From NCBI RefSeq assembly GCF_918797505.1, contig NC_092801.1, forward strand, positions 18,041,731-18,105,730: a DNA stretch of 64,000 nt, written 5' to 3'. This DNA is from Bemisia tabaci (lineage: Eukaryota; Arthropoda; Insecta; Hemiptera; Aleyrodidae). The notes below the pieces were generated by a model. The model was not told where the DNA came from, did no database searches, and worked only from the letters and a program-made list of their open reading frames with translations. This document shows positions 53,091-62,290 of the stretch, in pieces (position 1 is the stretch's first letter; every line of letters begins with the position of its first letter). The position numbers were made by a program, and so were the translations under genes.

Positions 53091-53734
53091 ATATTAAAAT
53101 ATGACGGATTCATAGCGGAATACTAAAGCAGAAGTCCCTCTGCGCTAATTCGATCACATATGTGTTATTCTTTTGCTTCATAACTGAAAAATATCGCAGT
53201 TTCTAATCTTACGCTTTTTCATTTTGTTCCAGGTAACTATCCGTGCTCCTATAATGCCTAATCTCATCTGTCAATTCCTGTAGGTGAGTTTATTTCCGAA
53301 GAATGCTAATATATTCACTACCAACCGATGTGAATAAAGGTGCTGGTGCGCACAGTACCCTTATTTTTGAATTATTACACCCTGCGCTCATCCTGATTTT
53401 TATCTCATCGCGTATGCATTGAAATGTGCTTTAGTAAAGCTGCGCACAAGATTATTCATAACAGTATAAAATCGAGGGATCTCTGAAAAAATAAAAAAAA
53501 ATGAAAAACATTCTGGAGAGCAATACAAAAGGAGGTTTCAGCGTTCCTGGGGTAAGAGATACGTTTGCCAGCTCCTTTGAGTCCCGAAATTTCGTGACGT
53601 AACTTAATGCCAAGCCGCTGATGTGTTTCCGTTAGAAGTAGGACGCATCTCAGGGGTAGTGGATTCCTGAGGAAAGGATTCCTCGGTTCTCGCATCGTTG
53701 CCAAATTTAACAACGGTTTCAAAATTTATACATT
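53091..53734. other. Unassigned spacer
   Basis: No gene or repeat end recognised. Overlapping minus-strand frames near 53456-53834 run into the next foldback. Confidence 0.4.
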
Positions 53735-54378
53735 GGAGATGTTGCGTGTTTGAGGGATTTGCGATTTGACTGTTGATTCTTATGTAAAAGTTCGCGAAAA
53801 ACACGATGGTCCCACTGGTTTTCTCTGAAATCAACTCCCAAGCTCAAAAAAGCTCTCAAGTTGAGGCCAAAATGGCCGGGGATATCCCACGCTATCCTCA
53901 GAGTCCACTTCTACATCAAGACAAACTCTCCATGCAAAGATAGAGAGCAAATACATCAACAGTGATGCCGTGTTTTCAGTTTTGGAGTCCCCAAATAAAG
54001 TGGCAGCCCTGTCAATATATTTGCTCCCTATCTTTGCATGGAGAGTTTGTTTTGATGTAGAGGTGGACTCTCAGAATGGCGTATAATAACCTAATGGTAT
54101 AATAACCTAAGGGGATACTTCAAGCATTGCGCAATGCGTGAAGTAGCCCCTAAGGTTTGTGGGTGCCAGTGCGCGTTTTGCGCCGAGTTTGTTTTTATGT
54201 AGAGGTGGACTCTCAGGACAGCGTGGGATATCCCCTCCATTCTGGCTTCAACTTGAGAGCTTTTTTTGAGCTTGGGAGATGATTTCAAAGAAAACCAGTG
54301 GAACTATCGTGTTTCTCGCAAACTTTTACGTTAGAATCAATGGTCAAATCGCAAATTCCTCACACATGCAACATCTCC
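53735..54378. mobile_element. GGAGATGTTGCA foldback with an internal insertion
   Basis: The ends are GGAGATGTTGCGTGTTTGAG and CACATGCAACATCTCC, with ATT on both sides. The right inner arm is interrupted at 54075-54184. Without the insertion and its target duplication the length agrees with the copies at 6341 and 60723. Confidence 0.85.
54043..54216. repeat. 110-bp insert flanked by a 32-bp direct repeat
   Basis: GAGTTTGTTTTGATGTAGAG through GACTCTCAG (54043-54074) is repeated at 54185-54216 with one change. The insert 54075-54184 has a small hairpin (AGGGGATACTTCAAGCATTG, CAATGCGTGAAGTAGCCCCT) related in part to the GCGCCTACAAGACT repeats. Confidence 0.8.
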
Positions 54379-54411
54379 ATTGTGTGTACGTATCAATGAC
54401 GGACTTTAAAT

Positions 54412-54664
54412 GGACCGCGTTAAACAGAAAGGAACCAAGCCACATCAGCTATCGCCAAATTTAATTTGGCAATTCAATTTTTTAAATGAAAACGGCTGTG
54501 CGGATTTTTGTGCAAATTTCAGCGAATTTTCTCCTTAGTACAAAGGAAATTCCTTTAAATTTTCAAAGGAGTCCACAGAAACGTTTTCTCATAAAAAATT
54601 AAATTGCCCAGTTAAATTTGGCAATAGCTGATGTGGCTTGGTTCCTTTCTGTTAAACGCGGTCC
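54412..54664. mobile_element. GGACCGCG-family MITE, complete
   Basis: TIRs GGACCGCGTTAAACAGAAAG and CTTTCTGTTAAACGCGGTCC, with AAAT on both sides as a perfect 4-bp TSD. It is the second copy of the element at 170-422 and has better-matched ends. Confidence 0.9.
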
Positions 54665-54687
54665 AAATGACATCTTATAAAAGTAGG

Positions 54688-54789
54688 CGCTGGAAAAAAG
54701 TTCAGTTTAAGTTCTAATAAAGTTCTAATAAGTTCTCGCACACTTTTTTTCACATCCAGAATGTTGAATCAACTTCATTCTTTTCGGTT
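54688..54789. mobile_element. CACCG/GTGAAG-family MITE, decayed
   Basis: The left end is CGCTGGAAAAAAGTTCAGTT and the right end AATCAACTTCATTCTTTTCGG. TCTCGCACACTTTTTTTCAC marks the family. There is a small duplication (AGTTCTAATAAAGTTCTAAT) inside, and no TSD is evident. Confidence 0.7.
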
Positions 54790-55190
54790 TATTCTGAAAT
54801 GCCGTCCAGTTGGCAACGCTGCAGTGAAACCCCCAGGAGAACGACGCTTCGGCGCGGCGGTTTTGAGGGTAAGAATCAGAAAAGCGAAAAAGTTTCTTCA
54901 TCCGTATAATAATTTCATTTGTGGCCGAGTTCCTCGCTCCTTTACTTTCTCGAGAGTGGCCGCTTCGAAAAAACCGTTTTCGGAATTAGAAATTATGATA
55001 AATAGGGGGAAGCTTCCTAATGCTGATTGAAAGTCGCCGCTTTTGCCCGGAAAAGCTAGGTCAAAATCATCCCGTGCGCTATGCTATTATTCAGTGGCGT
55101 TCAACTAAAAGTTGACTAGGCCTTAAAAATGAGACGATTTTTTTAGCCGGAAGATTCGGATCAAATCGACTGGTGAAACTAACAGACCGT
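54790..55190. other. Unassigned spacer
   Basis: A plus-strand frame of 89 codons (54761-55030) is unrecognised. No repeat end was seen. Confidence 0.4.
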
Positions 55191-55193
55191 GCT

Positions 55194-55465
55194 GCCGTAC
55201 AAAGGAAGAACGCCGTATGAGCTTTCAGACGTTGCCTAGTTTCTTCCAATAAAAACTGAATTTACTGGGAGAATTATGAATATTATTTTCCAAAATTTTC
55301 AGACGATTTCGTACGCAATTTAATCTAAACTTTATAAAGTTAACAATATTTTGGCGAGATACAAACTCCATTTGCTATTTTGGGAAATTTTTCAGATAAA
55401 TACGAAGAAGCAACATTTTAACAACACTGTAATTGCGCTGGTTCCTTCTTGCTAAATGCGATCCA
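55194..55465. mobile_element. Fused fragments of two MITE families
   Basis: The left part (to about 55330) is the first half of a CTGCCGTGCTAAGG element (CTGCCGTACAAAGGAAGAAC, CAGACGTTGCCTAG). The right part is the last half of a GGATTGC outer-type element, ending CTTGCTAAATGCGATCC. Each lacks its other half, so a deletion joined them. Confidence 0.65.
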
Positions 55466-55502
55466 ATTGTTCTTTAACCGGGAGAATTTTGTATTTTCCA
55501 AT

Positions 55503-56062
55503 TGAAAATTCCAACCAGTTTTCCTCTGATTGCATGCAAAAATCAGATGAATTTTCAACAAAAATTATACAGGTACATTCGAACTGTGTAAGCCAATTTA
55601 GCAACCTTGAATTAGATTGCATTTTGCAAAAAGGAACCAGAAGAAATGCGATGATGCAAAGATTTTGCATTTTCATCCTTTGCAACGAAATTACTTAAAC
55701 CATGAAAAAATATGAAATTTTCGGGGGAAATTTTTGTCTTAAATTTACAGTTTTTAGCGAGTAAAATAGAGACTGTTAATGGATAATCAGATTTTACTTT
55801 CAAGTCCAAAGAAGTCGCTCAATCTTAGCAACATTGCAATGCTCCTGGCTCCTTTTTGCAAAATGCAATCCAATTTGAGTTGCGTTATTTTGCCTGGACA
55901 AAGAAGAATATAGGGCCCTCTCAGGAAAGCAGTTATTTGAGGACGATGATGAATACGGCCATGAGTGTAAATTTGACTGGTTTGCTTGACGATCCCCAAA
56001 TGGTCCACTTTGAGTTGGTGCGGATTCATCCCCTAAGCAAGGGTGTGAAGAAAGAGAAAAAT
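55503..56062. repeat. 300-bp tandem duplication, unit 1, occupied by a MITE
   Basis: It begins GAAAATTCCAACCAGTTTTC, is interrupted by the GGATTGC MITE at 55614-55871, resumes with AATTTGAGTTGCGTTATTTT and ends GTGTGAAGAAAGAGAAA. It matches unit 2 (56058-56362) with few substitutions. Confidence 0.9.
55614..55871. mobile_element. GGATTGC-family MITE with matching empty site nearby
   Basis: The ends are AGATTGCATTTTGCAAAAAG and GGCTCCTTTTTGCAAAATGC, with AATT on both sides as the TSD. Unit 2 of the tandem duplication reads CCTTGAATTTGAG, exactly the predicted pre-insertion sequence. Confidence 0.95.
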
Positions 56063-56467
56063 TCCAACCATTTTTCCTCTGATCTCGTGCAAAAATCAGA
56101 TAAATTTTCAACAAAAATTATGCAGGTACATTCGTGTAAGGAATGGAACTGTGTAAGCCAAATTAGCAACCTTGAATTTGAGTTGCGTTATTTTGCCTGG
56201 ACAATGAAGAATATAGGGCCCTCTCAGGAAAGCAGTTATTTGAGGACGATGATGAATACGGTCATGAGTGTAAATTTGGCTGGTTTGCTTGACGATCCCC
56301 AAATGGTCCACTTCAAGTTGGTGCGGTATCATCCCCTAAGCGAGGGTGTGAAGAAAGAGAAAGCCCGGAGCAACACCGCAAAAACCGCCCTCAGTTTCGG
56401 TCGCGGCCAGGCCGGGAACATCTCCGAGGCCCTCCGGTCACTCTCAACAAGGGGGCTTTTACTTTAA
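55856..56467 (+). other. 203-codon open frame across the tandem duplication, doubtful
   Basis: The frame carries a block of about 60 residues twice, containing NIGPSQESSYLRTMMN and LLDDPQMVHF. The differences between the two copies are nearly all amino-acid changing (K/M, A/V, T/A, E/K, I/Y, K/E), and the start codon lies in the MITE end. I therefore think the frame is fortuitous and not constrained. No domain was recognised. Confidence 0.3.
56058..56362. repeat. 300-bp tandem duplication, unit 2, empty site
   Basis: GAAAAATTCCAACCATTTTT through CCTTGAATTTGAGTTGCG to GTGTGAAGAAAGAGAAA, without the MITE. There is a short extra word (GTAAGGAATG) near 56138. Confidence 0.9.
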
Positions 56468-56650
56468 AACAAATTTAGTTTCGCGAGATGTTGTGTTTAT
56501 CTGGGCCTCCCAACTCGGCCGACTCTCCCGGCGAGCACCGAAAGGGTTTGATTCATCGCCCACGCTGCCAAATTTACGTAATTCTTCGATAAAAGTGATA
56601 AAGGCGGGGGCTACCAAACAGTGGTCCACGGATCTCTGCAGCTTTGAATA
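56363..56650. other. Unassigned GC-rich stretch
   Basis: No feature recognised; 56365-56440 is distinctly GC-rich. Confidence 0.35.
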
Positions 56651-56657
56651 TGTTTAA

Positions 56658-56694
56658 GGTGATTCGATGGACGCCATATTTTGTGTCAGAACCA
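56658..56694. mobile_element. TTAA-family left-end fragment
   Basis: It follows TTAA and reads GGTGATTCGATGGACGCCAT, ATTTTGTGTCAGAA before breaking off into a piece like the interior of a GCACAGTGGATCGAG element (AACCACTTTTGAAACCTC). Confidence 0.75.
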
Positions 56695-56730
56695 TGAATT
56701 AAACCACTTTTGAAACCTCAAAATTTCATT

Positions 56731-56816
56731 CACTGGGAAAAAAACACATTGGATCTAGAGTCCAGACTCTTAAAAACATCGACAAGAAAAAATACGCTTG
56801 ATTCAATCAGATTTAA
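56731..56816. mobile_element. CACTGG-hairpin MITE, left part
   Basis: CACTGGGAAAAAAACACATT through ATTCAATCAGATTTAA, then cut by the TTAA-family element at 56817. The right part of the MITE does not resume after that element, so it was deleted or rearranged. Confidence 0.85.
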
Positions 56817-57256
56817 GGTGATTCGATGGACGCCATATTTTGTGTCAGAACGGCATGCGATACATCGCATCAATTGGTTCCATTTTTTCAGCTACTCGTC
56901 ATTTTTCTCCAATTTTGAGATCGCAATTCTGTCGTCTGGAGACTAAAGCACTCACTTACCAATTTTAACAAAGAAATTCAACGTAATAAAGGCGTGGTTT
57001 TTTTAGAGAGAAAATATCGCATTCGAGTGCAGTTTCGATATCAGTATCGTATGCGATGTTTTCTCTCTAAAAAAACCACGCCTTTATTACGTTGAATTTC
57101 TTTGTTAAAATTGGTAAGTGAGAACTTAAGTCTCCTGACAACAGAATTGCGATCTCAAAATTGGAGAAAAATGACGAGTAGCTGACAAAATGGAACCAAT
57201 CGATGCGATATATCGCATGCCATTCTGACACAAAATATGGCGTCCATCGAATCACC
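56817..57256. mobile_element. TTAA-TSD family element, complete
   Basis: It begins GGTGATTCGATGGACGCCAT and ends with the complement, with TTAA on both sides (56813-56816 and 57257-57260). Arms of about 200 bp include ATGCGATACATCGCATCAAT and CTAAAAAAACCACGCCTTTA; the centre is GATATCAGTATCGTATGCGA. Minus- and plus-strand frames here are inverted repeats of each other. TTAA TSDs occur in piggyBac and a few other superfamilies. Confidence 0.9.
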
Positions 57257-57329
57257 TTAAATGTGAAAAAGGGTCTTATTCCAAGGAGAAAACATTTCAG
57301 CTCAGCTCTTTTTTGTTGCGTTTGGTGCC

Positions 57330-57500
57330 GGAGAGTGATAGACACAAGGGGCCATGGGAAAATGGAACAATGCTATTTGTGGAAGCGGGTGGACAAAAGA
57401 GTAATAGACCCGCGACAGACCCAAAAAATAGCCCAATATCATTTTTACCCCTTAGTCTAAAAAACTACCCGTTTCAACGAATGGAGCATTTGCTCGCACA
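57330..57500. mobile_element. Decayed GGGCCGATTATTGAA foldback fragment
   Basis: GTGATAGACACAAGG, GTGGAAGCGGGTGGACAAAA, CGCGACAGACCCAAAA and CCCCTTAGTCTAAAAAACTA follow the order of the family centre. The outer arms are lost. Confidence 0.5.
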
Positions 57501-57627
57501 TTTTTTATGGCTGCATCTTAGAGCGCTAAACTAGTGCTGAGTGCTTGCTAGGAAGCTAATTATGCTGTATTTTTTACAATTTCTTTCTGATGTGGAAAAT
57601 GGTAGGCAAATGGGTTTAAAAGTGAAA

Positions 57628-58242
57628 AAAAGCACTGTCATGTGACGCCATGAGGTGGCATTACCCAATCAAACACATACATTTTTGAAAATTATGAAAT
57701 TTTGTTATACCTTCTCCTGTAATTGTTCAACTTAGAAACCAAGGATATCCTCGTGTTCAGTTCATCTAGTAGCTTTAACTTAAACCTTGAAATTCGTCAA
57801 ATGTCAAACGCACCTGCAAATTCTCCATTGGCTCTTTTCATTTTATTTGTCTATCGCTTTATCTATAAATTTCTATAATCTGCCCGTTGGTGTCAAGAAT
57901 TTTAGCTCTGACTGTTACGTTTTTTGGTAAGCGGATATTTGAGAACCTTTCATTTTTTATTGTTGTATCAAATAACTTAATCCCTTTGAATTTTTTGTAC
58001 TTTAAATGAAAAACGTCTCAGTGCATCAAGGCAAAATGGTGACTGGACTGAATCACTTTTGGCCTCAGGCAATGGTCAGTTTAAGACCGAATTTCGTAGA
58101 ATGAACGCGGTAAGAAAACGCCTTCAACAAGCCGCCTCCATATAGCACTAAATAATGATACCACTATTCGTGCGTCATGGTGGTGATCTTGCATAACCGG
58201 GCAATTGAAGGAGAACAATTCTGTGCCGCTCTGAGACTCGGA
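57628..58242. repeat. Long dispersed repeat, copy 2
   Basis: Matches 40628-41250. It is immediately followed by a GGGCCGATTATTGAA fragment, as copy 1 is (a shorter piece at 41285-41350), so the two repeats may have moved together. Confidence 0.75.
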
Positions 58243-58390
58243 GGAAGAAAGCAAGTAATGAATTGACTAATGGCAACCCATGAGAGACCCTAAAAGTTAA
58301 TCCATCATTCACCCATCACCACTTAATCCACAAAAATCACCCGTTTCAACCAATAGGGTGGCTCCATTTTTCCTTTGCCTTTTTTGTCTA

Positions 58391-58616
58391 CACGGAAAAA
58401 AAATTGCTGATTCAACAATTCAATTGCTACTAACAGTGAGTGCAATGTTTCAACGCAGATTTTACAACAAAAAAATGCTACTTTAACCACCCCCGTGGTT
58501 AAATTAGTTTACAATGTGGTTAAAGTAGCATTTTTTTGTTGTAAAACCTGCGTTGAAACATTGCACTCACTGTTTTTAGCAATTGAATTGTTGAATCAGC
58601 AATTTTTTTTTCCGTG
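58391..58616. mobile_element. CACGG MITE, near-perfect hairpin
   Basis: The ends are CACGGAAAAAAAATTGCTGA and its complement. The arms of about 95 bp differ at only a few positions by eye (TTCAACAATTCAATTGCTA, TGAGTGCAATGTTTCAACGC, GCTACTTTAACCAC). It lies between GTCTA and TTCACCTTTGTCTA of a GGGCCGATTATTGAA host fragment. It looks recent. Confidence 0.9.
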
Positions 58617-58772
58617 TTCACCTTTGTCTATCAAAATCAATGAGTCAGCAGTACTTAAAAATCCACGTCTGTTAGATTAGGGCTAGTTGTTTTGCGTTTC
58701 ACTTTTCGGTCCTTTAAATATTCCGTCTCATTTGCATCAATTTGACGGACGAGTAGGCGAGAGAAAAGTTTA

Positions 58773-59237
58773 ATGGACCACTGTAGTAAGGTGCAAATCT
58801 AATAATTGAGGTATATCTTTTGTCATCAAAATTTGACGCAAAACACGAGTTTTACAACATAACTCACCGAACGTAACTCGTACCAAATATTAACGATTTC
58901 CGATTTATGAATTCCAACTTCCCGCTCATAAAAAAAACAAGAATCTATATGCACTTGAGTAAAATTGCACATTGAACGTTACCTTCACAGTTGTGATTTG
59001 TTTTCGTTTTAAAATTTCGGAGAGAAGGCATCTGGCGTAGCGTTTTGATTCGTACGTTGTCTAGAGCCCTATCGCGCAAATCGTATTCTACGTCAAATTT
59101 TGATAAAAAAAGCACGTATCAGAATGCTTCAAGTAGACGTATTTATGCCAAAAGGGACTATGTCACACGCAAACCCTATGCACACAGTTCCTTTTAGCAT
59201 AAATACGACCGATTGGAACCTCGCCTAGTGCCCCGTT
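58773..59237. mobile_element. TGGACCACTAGAC foldback, diverged, with nested MITE
   Basis: The left end is GGACCACTGTAGTAAGGTGC. The right end is AACCTCGCCTAGTGCCCC after a nested element at 59135-59210. Internal words AACACGAGTTTTACAACATA and GCGCAAATCGTATTCTACGT recall the better copies. Confidence 0.65.
59135..59210. mobile_element. Short AGACGTATTTATGC MITE, 76 bp
   Basis: AGACGTATTTATGCCAAAAG and CTTTTAGCATAAATACGACC. It is a sister of 13597-13672. The flanks AAGT and GATT do not match, so the TSD has decayed. Confidence 0.8.
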
Positions 59238-59815
59238 CAATTTTCAGAAAAAAAAGTACTGAAAAGGAACAGTCTTCGGAGGCTGAAACAATTTGGGAAC
59301 CCCTGTTTTAAAACAATGGGATTATTGCAACCCTGGGCATCGCTCCGCAGCGGGTACAAAGAACCCCTAGAGAAATTCTACGAGCGTTCGAGAGCGGGGC
59401 GAATTCGGGAGTTTTTCACCCCCTCCCCCTCCCCCCTGCCCATGGTGAGGTGAAAGGAATAATGGAGAGGAGGCCTTTTAATCAAGCAAACAATAATATA
59501 TAATATGGCGCGGAGTGGAGAATTCGTTGAAGCGTTTCTATCTGCATTTGGCACTCGGTGAGTCTGCGAGGGGTGGAGGTTGTGAGGGGGAGAGGGGGAG
59601 AGGGTGATCCGGCTCGTCCGAATATCTCTTCGTAAGGGTGGTTGCAGTGGGCAGGAGAGGAAAACGAACTCTGGATGCAAAACCGCCTATCTCCATTGCT
59701 ACGTTTTGCAATTCCCGCATGCAGTTATCTTTTTAGAAGCAATCCGAGGGGTCTTTGTCTCAATGGACCCCTAGGACAAATTTAAAGACTAGGGCAAATT
59801 TAAGAATGGAGAATC
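59238..59815. other. Unassigned region
   Basis: C-rich (59418-59440) and G-rich (59570-59605) stretches occur. A 100-codon minus-strand frame (59378-59680) is Pro/Ser-rich by composition and has no domain. Confidence 0.4.
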
Positions 59816-59951
59816 AGACTGCATTTTGCAATGTGGACCTATAAATTCTGGATCATCTGAAAAAATACTTGTGTGCATCGGGAAACTAGTGGCGCATACG
59901 TTGTTTTTGAACCGGGCCGGAATTTATAGGTCCAAATTGCAAAATGTAGTC
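59816..59951. mobile_element. GGATTGC-related MITE, variant TIR
   Basis: The ends are AGACTGCATTTTGCAATGTG and CAAATTGCAAAATGTAGTCC, with flanks AATC and AATT. In place of the AAAAAGGAACC block the arms have GGACCTATAAATTC. Length (136 bp) and interior (GGGAAACTAGTGGCGCATAC) match the short variant. Confidence 0.7.
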
Positions 59952-60286
59952 CAATTTGTCGTCTTCCTCACTAAGGAACATAATTCCATTCCAAGGTTGC
60001 CGAATTGGCACAAAAAATTATTAATTTGATGAAGTTGTACTTATGTGCAATTTTTATTAAACATATTCCTGATTTTTGCATGAGATTTGAGGGAAACTCA
60101 GTGAAATTTTCAGTCAGGATTGTCCAAGATTTTCCCTGTTAATATGTAATTTGCGAGGGGAAATTTGGCATCACTGGAATGGAGTTACGTTCTTTCTTGA
60201 GGAAAATGACGAATTTGCAGGTATCAGAAATTTGATTAATTTCGTGCTTGAGTGTTTGAAGGACTACTAGTGAATTGAACACGACA

Positions 60287-60506
60287 CTGGAAAAAAAAAC
60301 ACATTGTTGGATCTAGAGTTCAGACTCTTAAAAACATCGACAAGAAAAAATATATCAGTTTTAAGCTTCGATCAAGAACCAAGCCTCTTAATTTGAGCGG
60401 ATTTCCTTTTGATTTAAGCTTGAATCTGATTGAATCAAGAGTCCTTTTTCTTGTCAATGTTTTCAAGAGTCTGGACTCTAGATCCAATGTGTTTTTTTTA
60501 CCAGTG
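60287..60506. mobile_element. CACTGG-hairpin MITE
   Basis: The ends are CACTGGAAAAAAAAACACAT and ATGTG, T run, ACCAGTG, with GA on both sides as a 2-bp TSD. The left arm has a small insertion (TTGTTGGATC) and a deletion before ATATCAGTTTTAAGC. Confidence 0.9.
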
Positions 60507-60722
60507 GAAGATACTCGTGGTTCAAAAAATTGAACAAATGAGGTATTTATTCGTAAAAAAGCGTATGAGACTTCCAATGCTGCTAAGATCGCGCACCGTA
60601 GTTCTTTACTTGTAAGTAACTTATCCGACGGTGACGTCGCTGTTAAGGATTTTTCCCTGAATCTGCTCTGAGTTTTCCCTAACTATTTCACGTGCCGCCA
60701 ACGCTATGAAAAATTGCATAAT

Positions 60723-61230
60723 GGAGATGTTGCATGTGTGAGGAATTTGCAATTTGACTGTTGATTCTTATGTAAAAGTTCGCGAGAAATACGATGGTGC
60801 CACTGGTTTTCTCTGAAATCATCTCCCACGCTCAAAAAGAGCTCTCAAGTTGAGGCCAAAATGGAGGGGATATCCCACCCTACCCTGAGAGTCCACCTCT
60901 ACATCAAGACAAACTCTCCATGCAAAGAATGGAAGCAAATACATTGACAGGGCTGCCACATTAGTTGGGGACTCCAAAACTGAAAACACGGCAACCCTGC
61001 TAATGTACTTGCTCCCTTTCTTTGCATGGAGAGTTTGTTTTGATGTAGAGGTGGACTCTCAGGATAGTGTGGGATATCTCCTCCATTTTGGCCTCAACTT
61101 GAGAGCTTTTTATGAGCTTAGGAGTTGATTTAAGAAAAAACCAGTGGCACCATCGTGTTTCTCGCGAACTTTTACACAAGAATCAATGGTCTAATCGCAA
61201 ATCCCTGCAATCTACACGTCTAACATCTCC
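60723..61230. mobile_element. GGAGATGTTGCA foldback, complete
   Basis: The left end is GGAGATGTTGCATGTGTGAG; the right end TAACATCTCC is decayed. Arms contain CTCTACATCAAGACAAACTC and its mirror. The orientation of the centre (GGGGACTCCAAAACTGAAAA) is inverted relative to 6341-6842. Confidence 0.85.
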
Positions 61231-61719
61231 ATTTTAGCAGCATCGCAACGCTCGCACGCCCTAACAGATGGACGCACGTTGGCGCTGAGCCTTCATTTTT
61301 TAGGCGCCATGACCGATTTCTTAGGCGCATTTGCGGGTTTCGAACACTGTTTAGTATTATCATGGATCAACACCTTGTTACTTAGACTGAACTATACATC
61401 AACACAAAATTATCATTAGTTCTAAAAAATTTGGTAGCACCTAGAATCCAAGATAAGCATTGTGAGAGAACCGATTTTTCCCCGAAGAGAGCAAAAATAA
61501 TGAAATAATACGAAAACCCGATATCGGCCCGTTTAAATTCGTTAAAGATTCAAATCCAACGCCTCCTTTTTATCAAAAGTTCCGAAAAGGCTGAATTCGG
61601 AGAACTCCCCCGAACTGGGGGGCTCTAATCCCTCAATCCCCGGGAAAAGCCCATCATCAACAAATTGAGCCATTTATTTTTCGAAAGAATATCCAGGCCG
61701 ATCCCGACTCTTCGATGGC
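61231..61719. other. Unassigned spacer
   Basis: Nothing recognised. Confidence 0.35.
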
Positions 61720-61866
61720 AGTGGCGCGGCGCGCTTTGCGATATATCGATTGATCTGTCATTCAAACCTATGGGAAAAGATCGATGGAAAGGGTGTTCCT
61801 TAATAATCGATTCTTTACCATAGCTTCAAATGGGAAAATATCGATAATCGGTCATTTACGCCGCGC
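61720..61866. mobile_element. AGTGGCGTGGCG hairpin element
   Basis: AGTGGCGCGGCGCGCTTTGC, GATATATCGATTGATCTGTC and the mirrored TATCGATAATCGGTCATTTA CGCC. The loop keeps AAAGGGTGTTCCTTAATAAT. Confidence 0.75.
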
Positions 61867-62290
61867 TCGATGAATAATGAGGAAGCCGCGGGTGTCATTT
61901 TTACTCCGAGCCAGATTACGGCAGAGTCAACATCGGCGGGTGTATTGTTTCGGGGCCGATCGGAGCAGCGTTGCCAAATCCCTGAAAAATAATAGGAGGA
62001 AGACGAGAGAGACCCAGGCTTCCCGGGAGATTTGGCGGAGACTCGATCAATTTTCCGGAAGCGTTTAAATACCGTGTAAGTTTGTTTGCTTAGCCAATTT
62101 GCGGCGTAATCTATCCCGGACGGGGGAGACCTCCTCCTTCGGAAATGTGCCCAACTTTCCCGTTTTTTCATCCCCAGCTGTCACCCTTGGATCTAAATCC
62201 CTCGGATTATTTTTTTTTCTCCCCTCCGCCGAAGTCAGTGTATTAGCGAGTCGGCCGGCAGGGAGCGTGTGTCGGGCAAAGGGGTAAACC
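61867..62290. other. Unassigned GC-rich region
   Basis: Overlapping frames of 60-118 codons on both strands have no recognised domain. Confidence 0.4.

Noticed and set aside
55856..56467. 203-codon frame as a real duplicated-domain protein
   Set aside because: It begins in a MITE end, differences between the two units are nearly all amino-acid changing, and no domain is recognisable. It is kept as a doubtful feature only.
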